DNA from: Geminocystis sp. NIES-3708
GTDB taxonomy: Bacteria; Cyanobacteriota; Cyanobacteriia; Cyanobacteriales; Cyanobacteriaceae
NCBI RefSeq assembly: GCF_001548095.1
Contig: NZ_AP014815.1
Coordinates: 1,487,656 to 1,551,655, forward strand
Reading direction: 5' to 3'
Length of the DNA: 64,000 nucleotides
In this document: in pieces, positions 43,844 through 53,422 of the stretch
How positions within the stretch are numbered: the stretch's first letter is position 1
How the letters are laid out: the number at the start of each line of letters is the position of its first letter
Program-made: the position numbers and the translations under genes
Notes under the pieces: generated by a model
Database searches by the model: none
What the model saw: only the letters and a program-made list of their open reading frames with translations
What the model was told of the DNA's origin: nothing

Positions 43844-44902
43844 TTAATCATCTATTGACTTGTTTATTTTTAAGTATGGATTAACTAGAGGATAAGCTAA
43901 AGTGATATTTTCTTGTTGGTAGATTTTATAAATTTTTTTGATAAATTCATGAGTAATTAATAGTCTATCTAAATACTCATGAATTTTTAAATAAACAGTT
44001 AAATTAATACCATAATAATCAAAATTATCATATCTCAAAAAAGGTTCAAATTCTTTGCATCCACCATCAATATTTTCTAAAATTTGTTTAGCTATCTGTA
44101 ATGTTATTTGTTCTACTTTTTCCAAATCACTATCATAATTGATCACTATTTTTATTGGCAACAACATCCACGAATTTTCTAGGGTATAATTTTTAAAACT
44201 AGCATCAATAATTTGTCGATTAGGAATAACAATAATATTATTGAAAATGTCTTTGATAAGGGTATATTTTAATTCTACATCGATTACATATCCTTCTTCT
44301 CCGCTCTTAAATTCAATATAATCCCTTGGGCGAATTTTCCCAGAAACGATAATATTTACACCCGAAATTAAGTTGCTTAAAGTATTTTGAAAAGCTAAAC
44401 CTATAGATAAACTACCAACGCCAAAAGCAGTAATTAATGCAGTAATTTGAATACCAATAGATTGAATAATAATTAAAAATCCAATACTGAAAATAATAAC
44501 TTTAGTTAAATATTCAAATAATGAAGTTAAAGATACTGTTGTTTTCGATTTTTTACTATAAACATGAATAGCACTAACAGCTAAACGAGATGCTAAAATC
44601 GTAGCCATAAATAAGGCAATAACGATAATTATTTTTTGTAGTAAAATATTTAGGGGTGTAGGTAAATTGAGACTAGGTAAAATTAAGGCAATTGTACCTA
44701 CAATAAACCAAATAAAAATTACACCCTCAAAAGATCTTAAAATAACAGAATATTTAGCTAACAAATCATTATTATCTAGTTTTTTCCTAAATTTTTTAAG
44801 CCTATTTTCTATTAAAAAACCGAGTAAAATACCAAAAATAATAATAAAAATAGGAGTTAGAGTTTGAATAATTATAGAACTATTAGATAACCACATTCTC
44901 AA
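43844..44902 (-). CDS. Small-conductance mechanosensitive channel (MscS family)
   Basis: This 352-residue MscS-type channel is in the cytoplasmic membrane. N-terminal helices at about 12-30, 58-80 and 86-110 are followed by the pore-lining region GVGSLSIGLAFQNTLSNLIS and the beta domain GKIRPRDYIEFKSGEEGYVI, then IVIPNRQIIDASFKNYT. The C-terminal alpha/beta domain follows to LVNPYLKINKS. It releases solutes under hypo-osmotic shock in this family. It stands alone. Confidence 0.92.
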   Translation of the reverse strand: MRMWLSNSSIIIQTLTPIFIIIFGILLGFLIENRLKKFRKKLDNNDLLAKYSVILRSFEGVIFIWFIVGTIALILPSLNLPTPLNILLQKIIIVIALFMATILASRLAVSAIHVYSKKSKTTVSLTSLFEYLTKVIIFSIGFLIIIQSIGIQITALITAFGVGSLSIGLAFQNTLSNLISGVNIIVSGKIRPRDYIEFKSGEEGYVIDVELKYTLIKDIFNNIIVIPNRQIIDASFKNYTLENSWMLLPIKIVINYDSDLEKVEQITLQIAKQILENIDGGCKEFEPFLRYDNFDYYGINLTVYLKIHEYLDRLLITHEFIKKIYKIYQQENITLAYPLVNPYLKINKSIDD

Positions 44903-45041
44903 AAATATTTCAATAGAAAATTAATTATTGATATTTTATCTTAATTTAATATCAATAATCTAAAAAAATAATAAAAATTAAATTAATCTATAGTGTATAA
45001 TAAATTTCTTAACTTAATTGATAATTTAATATAAGATATTT

Positions 45042-45449
45042 ATGGACAAAAAAATAGTTGAAGCTATAACGATACTAAAACAATATAGCGATATAAAATT
45101 AAAAGTTATTAATTCTGAGGAAGAAAAACAAATATTACAATCTGCTTTAAAATTAATCGTTAGTGTATCTGATGATCAAAATTTTGGGATTTGTGCTTCA
45201 ACAAATATAGAAGCATTTGCAGCTTTAAAAAGCTATTTAAAAGCTTTAGGATATAATGATCAAGAGATAACAACAGACTTTTCTTTAGAAAATAAATCAG
45301 TTTACCTCAAATTTAGTACTCAAAAAAAATCTTATAATTTAAGTGATTATCAAGGAGATTATCGAGGAGTTTTAATTACTATTTTTTCAGATTTCAATGA
45401 TGAAATTATGGGAACTTATGGACATTTCCCCTTAGATTTATTTAGTTAA
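45042..45449 (+). CDS. DUF1824-family protein
   Basis: This 135-residue cyanobacterial family protein has unknown function. It has an N-terminal helical region (AITILKQYSDIKLKVINSEE), a central ENLGI-like NFGICASTNIEAFAALKSYL and a beta-rich end with YNLSDYQGDYRGVLITIFSD and GTYGHFPLDLF. There is no signal or membrane segment. The CopD-like gene starts 15 bp later, so the two are probably co-transcribed. Confidence 0.85.
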   Translation: MDKKIVEAITILKQYSDIKLKVINSEEEKQILQSALKLIVSVSDDQNFGICASTNIEAFAALKSYLKALGYNDQEITTDFSLENKSVYLKFSTQKKSYNLSDYQGDYRGVLITIFSDFNDEIMGTYGHFPLDLFS

Positions 45450-45464
45450 ATTAATCAAATTATA

Positions 45465-45920
45465 ATGATATATCAACAATTATTGCCAATATTTTTAACT
45501 ATTCATGTTTTGGGTGCTACGGTTTGGACGGGAGAGCATTTGATTCTAACTTTAGCATATTTACCAAAGGCTTTAAAAGAAAAAAATATAGATATTATTC
45601 ATCAATTTGAGGATAAGTTTGAACCAATAGGATTAACTGCTTTAGTTATACAAATTATCACAGGTTTATGGTTGGGACATTTTTATATTCCTTTATGGCA
45701 AGATTGGCTAAATTATAATGAACCAATTACGAAAAATATATTAATTAAATTAGGTTTATTACTTATTAGTTTAATTTTAAGTATTGATGCTCGTTTTCGG
45801 ATTATTCCTAACTTAAACCAAGATAATTTTCTGGATTTAATTATTCATATTTTAGCTGTAACAACTTTATCTATTCTATTTGTTATTTTTGGTATAACTA
45901 TTAGATTTGGTGGTATTTAA
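45465..45920 (+). CDS. CopD-like membrane protein
   Basis: This 151-residue protein has four hydrophobic helices (LPIFLTIHVLGATVWTGEHL, GLTALVIQIITGLWLGHFYI, NILIKLGLLLISLILSIDA, LAVTTLSILFVIFGITIRF). His13 and the G-x-x-W-x-G-E-H pattern near the first helix are typical of CopD-type copper-resistance and related haem-binding membrane proteins. A role in copper transport is possible, not shown. The start ATG 45465 follows DUF1824 closely. Confidence 0.75.
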   Translation: MIYQQLLPIFLTIHVLGATVWTGEHLILTLAYLPKALKEKNIDIIHQFEDKFEPIGLTALVIQIITGLWLGHFYIPLWQDWLNYNEPITKNILIKLGLLLISLILSIDARFRIIPNLNQDNFLDLIIHILAVTTLSILFVIFGITIRFGGI

Positions 45921-45950
45921 TCTTAAAGTATTTATATTGAATTATAATTT

Positions 45951-46172
45951 TTAATTATCACCAAAACACCAACCAACAAAAATGATAATTAATATTAGCA
46001 ATGTTATAATTAGTACATTTCCCAAAGGATAAAAAAAATTAAATAAAAAGAAATTAATAGTAATCGTTGATAGCTTAACTAAAAAAAATATAAAAATAAC
46101 AGCAAAAGTTAAAATAATCACAATTAAGATAAGTTTAGTAAATTTTATTAGGCAAAATACTATTAATATCGA
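45951..46172 (-). pseudogene. Possible remnant of a small LapA-like membrane protein
   Basis: A 73-codon minus-strand frame has no ATG, GTG or TTG near its start. It reads two hydrophobic segments (LILIVIILTFAVIFIFFLV and VLIITLLILIIIFVGWCFG) around NFFYPLGNV, recalling two-span LapA-domain proteins. It may be decayed or use an undetected start upstream after a frameshift. In AT-rich DNA such frames also arise by chance. Confidence 0.28.
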
Positions 46173-46420
46173 TTATTTTATCAATAATATTTTTGTTTTT
46201 TATTTTGAAATAATTGTTGATAACGAAAAATAGGTTCAATACATCAATCTTAAATTATTTCTCAATCATTTAAAGATTAAAAAATAAATCTGTAAATTTT
46301 AATCATACCCGAAAGTTTATAGCCAATAGTTAATATCTCTAAAAATCTCACAACTTACATGGGATTGCTATATATAATATAAAAATATAATCCTTAAAAA
46401 AATATTCAAAAATACCAACA

Positions 46421-48496
46421 ATGATAAATAAAAATAATCCTCTTTTAATTGGTGAAGGATTACCACCATTTCAAGATATTAAACCAGAGCATATTATACC
46501 TGCTATTCAAGAATTATTAACGGAATTAGAAGTGAGTTTAAGTTCATTAGAAGCTAATTTTCAACCTACATGGCAAGATTTAGTTGTACCTTTGAATCAC
46601 TTAGAAGATAGATTAAAGTGGAGTTGGGGAATTATCGGGCATCTTATGGGAGTTAAGAATAGTCCCGAACTGCGTACGGCTTACGAAACAGTACAACCTG
46701 ATTTAGTCCAATTTAGCAATAAATTAAGTCAAAGTAGGGCTTTATACGAAGGATTTAGGAAAATTAGAGATAGTCAACAGTGGAATGATTTTGAATCCGC
46801 ACAAAAAAGAATCATAGAATCTGCTATCAAAGATGCACAATTGTCAGGGGTTGCGTTAGAAGGAGAAAAAAAAGAGCGTTTTAATCAAATTCAGTTACAA
46901 TTAGCCGAATTATCGACAAAATTCTCAAATAATATCCTAGATTCTACTAAAAATTTTAAATTACGTCTAACTAATCCTGAAGAAATAGACGGTTTACCAG
47001 CTAGTTTACTAAGTTTATCGGCACAAACTGCTAGAAGTGAAGGAGAAGAAAATGCTACTCCTGAAAATGGTCCTTGGATGATAACCTTAGATTATCCTAG
47101 CTATGTACCTTTTCTAAAATTCAGTAAAAGAGAGGATTTAAGAGAAAAAGTTTATCGGGCGTTTATTAGTCGTGCAGGAAGTGGAGAATTTGATAATAAT
47201 CCTTTAATTATTCAAATTTTGACTTTAAAACAAGAATTAGCCGAAATTTTAGGTTATTCTAACTATGCACAAGTGAGTCTTGCTAAAAAAATGGCGGATA
47301 GTGTCGAAACGGTAGAAAAATTATTAGAAGAGTTACGAGTTGTTAGTTATTCGGCGGCACAAAAAGAGTTAACGGAATTAAAAGAATTTGCAGAGATTGA
47401 TGACTTAAATCCTTGGGATGTGAGTTATTGGGCAGAAAAACAAAGAGAAACTAAGTTTAACTTTACTGAAGAAGAATTACGCCCTTATTTTTCCTTAAAT
47501 CAAGTTTTAGAAGGTTTATTTGCATTAGCAAAACGAATTTTTGGAATTACTATTACCCCAGCCGATGGAGAAGCACCAGTTTGGCATGAGGATGTAAAAT
47601 ATTTTCAAGTCACCAATGAAAATCAGCAAATTATTGCCCATTTTTATCTTGATGCCTATTCACGCCCATCAGAAAAAAGAGGCGGCGCATGGATGGATGA
47701 TTGTTTAGGTAGAGCAAAATTTGAGCAAAATGGTAAGATTATCACCCGTCTTCCTGTGGCTTATCTTACTTGTAATCAAACGCCTCCTATCGATGGTAAG
47801 CCTAGTTTGATGACTTTTAGTGAAGTTGAGACTTTATTCCATGAATTTGGACATGGTTTACAACATATGTTAACGATAATTGATTATTCTGGGGCATCAG
47901 GAATTAATAACGTGGAATGGGATGCCGTGGAATTACCAAGTCAGTTTATGGAAAATTGGTGCTTAGAAAAAAATACTCTTTTTGGTATGGCAAAACACTA
48001 TGAGACGGGAGAAACTTTACCCTATCATTACTATGAAAAATTATTGGCTTCTAAAAATTATATGAGTGGCTCTATGATGTTGCGTCAACTACATTTTAGT
48101 TTCCTTGATTTAGAGTTACATTCTCGTTATAACCCAACTAATGGTGAAACTCCCCATCAAGTGCGAGAACGTATATCTGAAACTACTACAGTTATGAAAC
48201 CATTGCCTGAAGATCAATTTTTATGTAGTTTTGGGCATATTTTTGCGGGTGGTTATTCTGCTGGTTATTATAGTTACAAATGGGCTGAAGTGCTTAGTGC
48301 AGATGCTTTTTCAGCTTTTGAAGAAGTTGGTTTAGAAGATGAAAAAGCGATTGCTAAAGTTGGCAAACATTTTCGTGATACTGTTTTGGCATTAGGGGGT
48401 AGTTTATCACCTATGGAAATATTCAAACAATTTAGAGGAAGACAACCAAATACTCAACCTTTATTAAGACATAGCGGATTGTTAGCAAGTTATTAG
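46421..48496 (+). CDS. prlC: M3-family oligopeptidase (oligopeptidase A type)
   Basis: This 691-residue thimet-like zinc metallopeptidase degrades short peptides in the cytosol. The zinc site HEFGHGLQHM (H-E-x-x-H) is followed 25-30 residues later by the Glu ligand region VEWDAVELPSQFMENW. Substrate-binding residues lie in FGHIFAGGYSAGYYSYKWAE. The N-terminus PLLIGEGLPPFQDIKPEHII matches OpdA/PrlC. Length is normal. It is monocistronic. Confidence 0.95.
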   Translation: MINKNNPLLIGEGLPPFQDIKPEHIIPAIQELLTELEVSLSSLEANFQPTWQDLVVPLNHLEDRLKWSWGIIGHLMGVKNSPELRTAYETVQPDLVQFSNKLSQSRALYEGFRKIRDSQQWNDFESAQKRIIESAIKDAQLSGVALEGEKKERFNQIQLQLAELSTKFSNNILDSTKNFKLRLTNPEEIDGLPASLLSLSAQTARSEGEENATPENGPWMITLDYPSYVPFLKFSKREDLREKVYRAFISRAGSGEFDNNPLIIQILTLKQELAEILGYSNYAQVSLAKKMADSVETVEKLLEELRVVSYSAAQKELTELKEFAEIDDLNPWDVSYWAEKQRETKFNFTEEELRPYFSLNQVLEGLFALAKRIFGITITPADGEAPVWHEDVKYFQVTNENQQIIAHFYLDAYSRPSEKRGGAWMDDCLGRAKFEQNGKIITRLPVAYLTCNQTPPIDGKPSLMTFSEVETLFHEFGHGLQHMLTIIDYSGASGINNVEWDAVELPSQFMENWCLEKNTLFGMAKHYETGETLPYHYYEKLLASKNYMSGSMMLRQLHFSFLDLELHSRYNPTNGETPHQVRERISETTTVMKPLPEDQFLCSFGHIFAGGYSAGYYSYKWAEVLSADAFSAFEEVGLEDEKAIAKVGKHFRDTVLALGGSLSPMEIFKQFRGRQPNTQPLLRHSGLLASY

Positions 48497-48761
48497 GTAA
48501 TGAGACATTTGTCATTAAAAATAAAAAGAATCTCTCAGGAGTGAATGGTATTTGCCCAATAAAATCTGAGTTTGAGATAAAAAAGAGGTGATTACTAACT
48601 TGGAAGACTCCGCAGACAGGAAGATTATATTTTTTGTGAGTTAATAAAATTCTCTCAAAGATGCACAAATATTGGTAATTTTTTTTACTATTCAACTTTT
48701 CTTCTTGTCTTCTTCCTCTCCTGTGTTTCTGCTTCAAACCTCAATCTAAATGCGCTTCAGT
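48497..48761. other. Convergent spacer with repeat motif
   Basis: This lies between the convergent peptidase and glycosyltransferase genes. It contains GAATGGTATTTGCCCAA (48543-48559), nearly identical to the loop of the hairpin after accB, and a pyrimidine-rich run (about 48697-48724). No clear terminator was found. Confidence 0.4.
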
Positions 48762-50342
48762 TTAACTGACTTTTGGTATAATCATTAAATCTTTCCCTTG
48801 ATATATATAAAACGTTTCTGTTATCTCACCTGATCTTTTTAAAGAAATTTGAGTAATCTTTTGCCAATGTGTAAAATATTGACTGAATTTGTCTTCTTCC
48901 TCAATGAAACGCTTAGATGTCATATATAACCCTGTTTTTCCTTTTAAATTCTCTAACGGATACCAATAATTAAATCCTCGACTATCATCACAAAAACACA
49001 CTAAGGGTATATTTGTTAAAGAATTAATTGCCATACCAATGTAACCACCAAGATAGTATTGATTAGTAAAAATAAAGTCACTGGATTTTAAGGCTTCGGT
49101 AAATGCACGAGAATCTGTCAATTGATGTCTAAATTGTACAATATCAATTAATTCTGTAGAAGGATCATTTTGAGGAGAAATTAAACCAGAAAAAAAGATA
49201 TTTTGATTAGGTTTTTGAAATAATCCTAAATTAAAATGTAATAACATAATGAAAATAATGGTGTTAATCATCAAAAAAGAAAGATATAACCAACGCTTAA
49301 CGCTTCTTGGAAAGTATTTAAGCCATTGTTCGACAAAATTTCCTAAAATTAAAGTTAAACCCCAAAATCCGGGCATAGACCATGTTGGTAATATTTGAGT
49401 AACTGCACCTAGTAAAGTAAATCCAATAGTTAACGGTAAAGAAATCCAGAGAATTAGTTGATAGCGATAGTTAGATTGAATAGTTATTTCATTCCAAAGA
49501 CTTTTAAAACTTACCCACCAAAGAGGAAAACCAAAACTAGGAAATAAGTAACCAATGCTGACTAATGCCACAAGAATTATATTTAGGGGATTTATAATTA
49601 GTAATGAAGAATTCTGAGATTGAAAACGCCCTGATAATTGAAATCCAAAAGAAACCCAATCATGTTGCCAATTCCAATATAAAAGCGGAAATAAAGTTAA
49701 GATAAATAAAACTGTAGCGATATATAACCAATAGGATGTAAAAACTCGGCGATAAGGGGAATTAAAAAGACAAAATCCTACTAATCCTAATCCTAAAATA
49801 AAGCCATGATATTTTGATAAACAAGCTAAACCAACACAAATTGCTATCAAAATGAGACGATAACTAGGTTGATAATTCAACAAATTTTCAGAGGCAAAAA
49901 ATTCATAATAACAGCATAATAAAGTTAATGTCCAAAAAAATATTAATGGTACATCAGGTAAAGTTAAAACTCCAAAAGCAACAGTAAAAATAGGAATAAT
50001 TGAAGCAATAATTAAAGTTAATAATCCACTTTGATAGTTAAATAATTTTTTACCTGTTAAATAAAGAAAATAAAGACTAGCAGTAAAAATAATTAATGTG
50101 CCAATTCTGATGGTAAATTGATTAACCTCTCCTGTTAACCATACTCCTAAACCAGTGGTTAAAGAAACTAAAAGAGGATGATCAAAATAACTCCAATCTA
50201 AATTTTGACTATAAATATAATAATAGGCTTCATCATATCCCGGATATAAATAAATAGCGATAATTGTACGTATAATTAAACCTAAAAAAATAATATTTAT
50301 AACAGGATAAGAGAAGATTGATAGTTTTGTTATTTTTGTCAT
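48762..50342 (-). CDS. GT39-type membrane glycosyltransferase
   Basis: This 526-residue protein belongs to the PMT/ArnT-like glycosyltransferases that take sugars from polyprenyl phosphates on the outer side of the membrane. The first loop has the family motif YDEAYYYIYSQNLDWSYFDH with the catalytic acidic pair. At least ten hydrophobic spans follow (e.g. SLYFLYLTGKKLF, LILIAICVGLACLSK). A C-terminal soluble domain (about 390-526) carries FTNQYYLGGYIGMAIN. The acceptor (lipid or protein) is unknown. There are no polysaccharide genes nearby. Confidence 0.88.
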   Translation of the reverse strand: MTKITKLSIFSYPVINIIFLGLIIRTIIAIYLYPGYDEAYYYIYSQNLDWSYFDHPLLVSLTTGLGVWLTGEVNQFTIRIGTLIIFTASLYFLYLTGKKLFNYQSGLLTLIIASIIPIFTVAFGVLTLPDVPLIFFWTLTLLCCYYEFFASENLLNYQPSYRLILIAICVGLACLSKYHGFILGLGLVGFCLFNSPYRRVFTSYWLYIATVLFILTLFPLLYWNWQHDWVSFGFQLSGRFQSQNSSLLIINPLNIILVALVSIGYLFPSFGFPLWWVSFKSLWNEITIQSNYRYQLILWISLPLTIGFTLLGAVTQILPTWSMPGFWGLTLILGNFVEQWLKYFPRSVKRWLYLSFLMINTIIFIMLLHFNLGLFQKPNQNIFFSGLISPQNDPSTELIDIVQFRHQLTDSRAFTEALKSSDFIFTNQYYLGGYIGMAINSLTNIPLVCFCDDSRGFNYWYPLENLKGKTGLYMTSKRFIEEEDKFSQYFTHWQKITQISLKRSGEITETFYIYQGKDLMIIPKVS

Positions 50343-50532
50343 TTATTCTACTCATTCACTTATATTTTACTGTTTCATGTAAATCATTTTACTTTTCCCA
50401 AAACTTATGGAATTTTATAATGTTATTTTAAACTTAAAATAAAAGTGATAACTAAAGTGTTAAAATAACAAATAAAATGTTCATTAATAACACTTAATTT
50501 TTTAATATAGATTTAGTTTTAATATCTCCTTT

Positions 50533-50772
50533 ATGAAAGAAAACTTATTAACTTGGTTAGATCGTTTTTTAGTCGCTGATGTATTTTTAGTCATCATCGG
50601 TTTTGTTTGGTTTATCATCGCATTAATCCTCAAATCATTAGATGTTTCCCTACCATGGGAAATATGGTATCAACTATGGCAACCTGTATTTAATCCAGCA
50701 ATAGATATTTTATTTATAGGTGCTTTGTTAAGTTGGATAATCAAGAAAATTGGACAAAAATTGAATACCTGA
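50533..50772 (+). CDS. Small two-span membrane protein
   Basis: This is a 79-residue protein with two hydrophobic segments (VFLVIIGFVWFIIALILKSL and PAIDILFIGALLSWIIKKIG) separated by PWEIWYQLWQPVFN. It resembles small conserved cyanobacterial membrane proteins without assigned role. ATG 50533 follows a CTCCTTT sequence that is not a strong ribosome site. It is convergent with the DUF3531 gene. Confidence 0.62.
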   Translation: MKENLLTWLDRFLVADVFLVIIGFVWFIIALILKSLDVSLPWEIWYQLWQPVFNPAIDILFIGALLSWIIKKIGQKLNT

Positions 50773-50840
50773 AGATTGATGAAATAAATTGACAATTTTT
50801 GATAAGTTAAAAATATCAAAAAGCAGAATATTTTATCAAT

Positions 50841-51287
50841 TTATTCTTCTAAAAAATTAGAATTTTTATCTTTATCTATTGTCCAATCTTCATTTTCTCC
50901 CCCAATAATTAACTGACTAATGCCCACATATTCGTTAGCTAATTCTCTCAAAGCATTAATTAATATATCTAAACTAATTAAATCACTTGTGCCTAAATCA
51001 AACCAACACCTACCCCAATTTCCTAAAAATTCAAATTCTCCCATATTATGCATCGGAGACATCATGGAATTATCTGCTAAATCTTCATCATATTCCATAT
51101 AACTAATATCAATCCCTAATTCTTGTATTTGTAGATTTTCGGCATTAAATCCTCCTAATTTGCCTAAATAAAACCATGAGTTAAATAATTCTTCTACATA
51201 TTGTTTTTCCATTTCTGACGGCACATGATCAAATTCTAACCAAATCCATACATCAAAAGGATTAAATTCTCTAAATTTTATCTGCAT
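50841..51287 (-). CDS. DUF3531-family protein
   Basis: This 148-residue protein belongs to a family shared by cyanobacteria and plastids. Conserved features are REFNPFDVWIWLEF, FNSWFYLGKLGGFNAENLQI, MGEFEFLGNWGRCWFDLGT and DILINALRELANEYVGI. The C-terminal tail is acidic and variable. Function is unknown. It is divergent from comF, 44 bp away. Confidence 0.85.
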   Translation of the reverse strand: MQIKFREFNPFDVWIWLEFDHVPSEMEKQYVEELFNSWFYLGKLGGFNAENLQIQELGIDISYMEYDEDLADNSMMSPMHNMGEFEFLGNWGRCWFDLGTSDLISLDILINALRELANEYVGISQLIIGGENEDWTIDKDKNSNFLEE

Positions 51288-51331
51288 TTTTTTATTTCTT
51301 GAATTCTAAGAATAATTAACAATATTTATTT

Positions 51332-51994
51332 ATGTTGAACAATTTTTTATCTTTGTTTCTTAAATCTAATTGCCCTCTTTGTCAGCGTAATGCTGATAAT
51401 ATTATTTGCCAATATTGTGAGCAAAAATTACTCTCTTGTCAACTTACCAATTATAAACAATTTGGTCAATCCGATTTTCTTTTATTTGCTTGGGGTAAAT
51501 ATGATAGTTATTTAAAACGGGCGATCGCCGCCTTAAAATATGATAAAAATAAAGCCATAGGAGAATTATTAGGCAACTGGCTAGGAGAAGCATGGTTACA
51601 ATCAGGGAATAAAAAAAAATATCCTCAACTAATGGTAATTCCCATTCCTTTACATGAGGATAAATTAAAAACCAGAGGTTTTAACCAAGCAGAATTAATA
51701 GCCAATGGTTTTTGTCAGGTTACAGGCTATCCTTTGCAAAGAAAATTATTAATGAGAATAAAAAATACTGAAGCAATGTTTGGTTTAAATCCTCAACAAA
51801 GACAGAAAAATATTAGTCAAGCCTTTTGTTTAGGAAAAGATTACACAAAAATAAATAAATATAACAAAATTCTCATTATTGATGATATTTATACCACTGG
51901 AATAACTGTAAATGAAGCGATACAAGTATTAAACAAAGTAAAGTTAAAAACAATAGGTGTAGCAACCGTTTCAGTGACAAAAAATGAATCATAG
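51332..51994 (+). CDS. comF: ComF-family phosphoribosyltransferase-like protein
   Basis: This 220-residue protein has an N-terminal four-Cys zinc finger (CPLCQRNADNIICQYC, residues 14-29) and a type I PRTase domain with the PRPP loop ILIIDDIYTTGITVNEA near the C-terminus. ComF proteins take part in natural DNA uptake in several bacteria, including some cyanobacteria. Here no other competence gene is adjacent. HIP1 octamer GCGATCGC lies inside (51521). The stop codon overlaps the left arm of an inverted-repeat element. Confidence 0.88.
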   Translation: MLNNFLSLFLKSNCPLCQRNADNIICQYCEQKLLSCQLTNYKQFGQSDFLLFAWGKYDSYLKRAIAALKYDKNKAIGELLGNWLGEAWLQSGNKKKYPQLMVIPIPLHEDKLKTRGFNQAELIANGFCQVTGYPLQRKLLMRIKNTEAMFGLNPQQRQKNISQAFCLGKDYTKINKYNKILIIDDIYTTGITVNEAIQVLNKVKLKTIGVATVSVTKNES

Positions 51995-52098
51995 ACGTTG
52001 CCGAGACGAAAAAGCATAAAAAATAAAATTTATTTCAAAATTAACAAAAAATCTTGTTGCAAAGAAAACAACCAGAATCTTTACTCTACGGCAACGTC
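51994..52098. repeat. 105-bp element with perfect 10-bp inverted ends
   Basis: GACGTTGCCG (51994-52003) and CGGCAACGTC (52089-52098) bound an AT-rich centre. The left arm starts in the comF stop codon and the right arm ends seven bases before the nblA stop. The arms are G/C-rich against the surroundings. A miniature inverted-repeat element or a long-loop hairpin acting as convergent terminator are both possible. Confidence 0.5.
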
Positions 52099-52105
52099 AC
52101 AAAGT

Positions 52106-52273
52106 TTAAGCATTTCTCAGTAATTGTTTCATTAGGTTATCTTTAACCATCATTTGACGAAATACTTCGATGAGATACTCTTGTGCTTGTTCATGACTCA
52201 ACTTTTGAACTTGATCTTTTAATACCTCTAGCTTGAATTCTTGTTCAAGACTAAGTTTTGCTGATGTTTCCAT
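52106..52273 (-). CDS. nblA: Phycobilisome degradation protein NblA
   Basis: This is a 55-residue protein. NblA links phycobilisomes to Clp protease for their breakdown during nitrogen or sulfur starvation. The family pattern is clear: a short N-terminus, then SLEQEFKLEVLKDQVQKLSH, EQAQEYLIEVFRQMMVKDNL and the C-terminal LLRN. A strong ribosome site (AGGAG, eight bases upstream of ATG 52273) supports it. It is convergent with comF. The 340-bp upstream region should hold its starvation-responsive promoter, though no clear NtcA box (GTA-N8-TAC) was found. Confidence 0.92.
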   Translation of the reverse strand: METSAKLSLEQEFKLEVLKDQVQKLSHEQAQEYLIEVFRQMMVKDNLMKQLLRNA

Positions 52274-52612
52274 AAATTTCACTCCTCAATTGGTAAGTTA
52301 GATAATAAGCTAACATATGGATATTAAAACTGCAACTTTGTCAAGAATTCTGTTTAAATTGTTACTTTTTTTAATAAAACATCATTGAATTTGTTCATAT
52401 TTTATATTTGATAGGAAGATAAAATATCAGTATAAATAGGGAATTAAAAAGAAACTAAACATAAAAATACAGTAAATACCCCATTGTTTTACTTCAAATA
52501 GATGAAATATAATAATTAAATACATAAAAATAAAATTTTGTGGAAATATTTCTTAAAGGAATAGTTTAATTAAATTATCTATCTTCTAATCGTCAAATAC
52601 GAATCTAAGATT
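52274..52612. promoter_or_regulatory. Divergent spacer between nblA and sigF
   Basis: This 339-bp AT-rich region carries promoters for both genes. The nblA ribosome site lies at its left edge. I did not find convincing -35/-10 pairs or a known operator. Confidence 0.4.
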
Positions 52613-53386
52613 ATGTCCCATAAAACTGCTTCAGAATACAAAATTGAAAACGAAAAACTATTTATTCTTTATCAAACAAATCAAGATCTAAAAATTCGGA
52701 ATCAAATTTTAGAGCTAAACTTAGGCTTAGTTAGAAAAGAAGTCTGTCATTGGATAAATCAGTGTCAAGAAAATTATGACGACTTATTGCAAGTAGGATG
52801 TATCGGTTTAATTCGTGCCATTGAAAGATTTAATCCCGAAAAAGGTTTTGCTTTTAGCTCCTTTGCGATACCTTATATTAAAGGAGAAATTCAACACTAT
52901 CTCAGAGATAAAGGAGATTCTATTCGTATTCCTCGTCGTTGCTTAGAATTAAAGCATCAATCAAATCGTATTGTTATAAATTTAAGAAATAAACTTAACC
53001 GTCAACCCACTGACAGAGAAATTGCTCAAGAATTAGGGGTATCTTTAACAGAATGGCATGAGGTAAAATTAGCTCATCAAAATAGAGATCTTATCAGCCT
53101 AGATACTACCAATAATCAAGAAGATGATAAAAATAGTTTGGTGGACTGTTTACCTGATAATCAATATCATAGTTTTCAATTAGTACAAGAAGATAAAATC
53201 CGATTAAATAACGCTTTATGTCAGTTAGAAGATAGCACTCGTAAAGTATTAGAATTCGTTTTTTTACAGGATTTAACCCAAAAAGAAACCGCCGAAAAAT
53301 TGGGCATTAGCGTTATTACTGTTTCTCGACGAGTGAAAAAAGGTATTGCTAAAATGAGAGGTTTAGTTAACCCCGAAGAATTTTAA
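52613..53386 (+). CDS. sigF: Group 3 sigma factor SigF
   Basis: This 257-residue alternative sigma-70 factor is of the cyanobacterial SigF type (relative of SigB/SigF of Gram-positives). Region 2 is RNQILELNLGLVRKEVCHWI, then YDDLLQVGCIGLIRAIERF and FAFSSFAIPYIKGEIQHYLR. Region 3 is IRIPRRCLELKHQ and NRQPTDREIAQELGVSLTEW. Region 4 is FLQDLTQKETAEKLGISVIT. In Synechocystis SigF controls pilus and motility genes. A STAS/RsbW-type module in this window (22209-25120) would be a candidate regulator, but no direct link is shown. Confidence 0.92.
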   Translation: MSHKTASEYKIENEKLFILYQTNQDLKIRNQILELNLGLVRKEVCHWINQCQENYDDLLQVGCIGLIRAIERFNPEKGFAFSSFAIPYIKGEIQHYLRDKGDSIRIPRRCLELKHQSNRIVINLRNKLNRQPTDREIAQELGVSLTEWHEVKLAHQNRDLISLDTTNNQEDDKNSLVDCLPDNQYHSFQLVQEDKIRLNNALCQLEDSTRKVLEFVFLQDLTQKETAEKLGISVITVSRRVKKGIAKMRGLVNPEEF

Positions 53387-53422
53387 TAAATTAAATCACT
53401 TTTCATTCATTTATATTGATTA

